A stretch of DNA of 22,581 bases from JAFDZV01 sp048594725 (GTDB lineage Bacteria; Bacteroidota; Ignavibacteria; OLB7): positions 1-22,581 of the forward strand of contig JBMDXA010000141.1 of NCBI GenBank assembly GCA_048594725.1, in the 5' to 3' direction. This document shows positions 22,186 through 22,581 of the stretch, piece by piece (position 1 is the stretch's first letter; each line of letters opens with the position of its first letter). The notes beneath the pieces are model-generated. The model worked only from the letters and a program-made list of their open reading frames with translations, was not told where the DNA came from and did no database searches. A program made the translations under genes and the position numbers.

Positions 22186-22375
22186 CCCAGCCGCGAATCG
22201 TGATGGAGCGGGCGTGAGGGTGGTGCTGTTCTATCGTGCGTTGGGCTTGAAATCTGCGCGAATATGAGATGATATCACATGCATTGCTCTATAACCCCTG
22301 TGTGCGTGGCCTCCGTCGGATAGGCTTATAGATCTATCCTGTCCCCTGCTCCGGACTCCCCCCCTTCTTCCTCCT

Positions 22376-22402
22376 CAATCGAAAGTCTAAGATCGAAAAC
22401 CT
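22376..22402 (-). repeat. Degenerate 7-bp tract
   Basis: On the - strand: GGTTTTC, GATCTTA, GACTTTC, GATTGAG, followed by a GAAG-rich tail ending in GAGTCCGGAGC. A second short piece, GAATTTC-GATTGAC, lies at 22425-22438 at the edge of the right inverted-repeat arm. They are decayed members of the GATTTTC family. Confidence 0.7.
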
Positions 22403-22426
22403 CCGCCCACCAGCTTTCTTTCTCGT

Positions 22427-22512
22427 CAATCGAAATTCTAAAGGCAACTATATACTTGAGCGACCCTGAGTAGGCACTCTCGGAAGAACCCCACGCAAAG
22501 CCGCGAAGGCGC
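22427..22512 (-). repeat. Right arm of long inverted repeat
   Basis: 22427-22494 is the inverted partner of 50-117 (63 of 68 identical), with weaker similarity to 22512. The longest identical run is about 29 bases around CTCAAGTATATAGTTGCC. It overlaps the left stem of the hairpin at 22492-22552. Confidence 0.85.
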
Positions 22513-22552
22513 AAAGAAAGACCTCTTCTTTGCGCCTTCGCGGCTTTGCGTG
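22492..22552. repeat. Perfect 27-bp-stem hairpin
   Basis: Arms 22492-22518 and 22526-22552 are exact reverse complements around a 7-nt loop (AGACCTC). The arm is built from CGCAAAG and CCGCGAAGG words. Similar CGCAAAG/CTTCGCGGC words are known to me as dispersed intergenic repeats in many environmental genomes. No coding sequence is apparent from 22143 to the window end. Confidence 0.95.
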
Positions 22553-22581
22553 ATGCATCTGGCATGCTTGGGTCTATCAGG

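Noticed and set aside
50..22494. 22-kb composite transposon bounded by the inverted repeat
   Set aside because: There is no transposase or integrase, the cargo is housekeeping genes, no target-site duplication can be seen, and the arms are linked to a dispersed repeat family.
22326..22565. 79-codon - strand frame at the right end
   Set aside because: It consists of the perfect hairpin, the inverted-repeat arm and decayed heptads in translation. No support for a real protein.

Overview
The window is a G+C-rich bacterial chromosome segment, probably from the Bacteroidota/Chlorobiota (FCB) side of the tree. The reasons are a cluster of SurA-type chaperones and M16 peptidases, start codons almost without Shine-Dalgarno sequences, and at least one good match to the Bacteroidota -7 box TAnnTTTG. 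A Kapabacteria-like or related lineage is my guess, not something the sequence proves. No mobile-element genes, tRNAs, rRNAs or CRISPR arrays are seen.

Layout. 1-519 is non-coding and carries one arm of a long inverted repeat. 520-9422 (+) is an envelope folding and proteolysis block: a large multi-parvulin protein, a SurA-like chaperone, three M16 peptidase-family proteins (two with zinc ligands, one without) and a CPBP membrane protease. 9423-9750 is a mosaic of short tandem repeats. Next come rlmI-like (9751-10929, +) and serS (11139-12428, +). serS converges on a comB-like gene (12557-13354, -), which follows a P2-type cation ATPase (13495-16266, -). A 526-bp structured divergent region separates the ATPase from two tandem M3 oligopeptidase paralogues (16793-18505 and 18713-20419, +). 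A repeat-rich gap, a small membrane protein (20606-20821, -) and a membrane-bound SpoIIE/PP2C phosphatase (20871-22142, -) follow. The right end is non-coding and holds the second arm of the inverted repeat and a perfect 27-bp-stem hairpin.

How the genes work together. The first six genes fit one task: the chaperones escort or refold exported proteins, and the M16, CPBP and M3 peptidases remove failed proteins and peptides. RlmI and SerRS are translation housekeeping. The ATPase moves a divalent cation, ComB acts on a small sulfonated phosphoester, and the SpoIIE phosphatase is a signalling output.

The most unusual signal is not a gene. Short tracts with a strict 7-bp period (core GATTTTC, closing with GATTG) sit directly at the 3' ends of four genes, always in the sense orientation, and in two cases supply the stop codon. 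Two of them continue into other 7-bp families (GTCCGTG, CAACTGA) and a GC hairpin, and one of these has grown into a near-perfect 77-bp tandem duplication. Together with the 68-bp inverted repeat at the two ends, this points to an active family of intergenic repeats.
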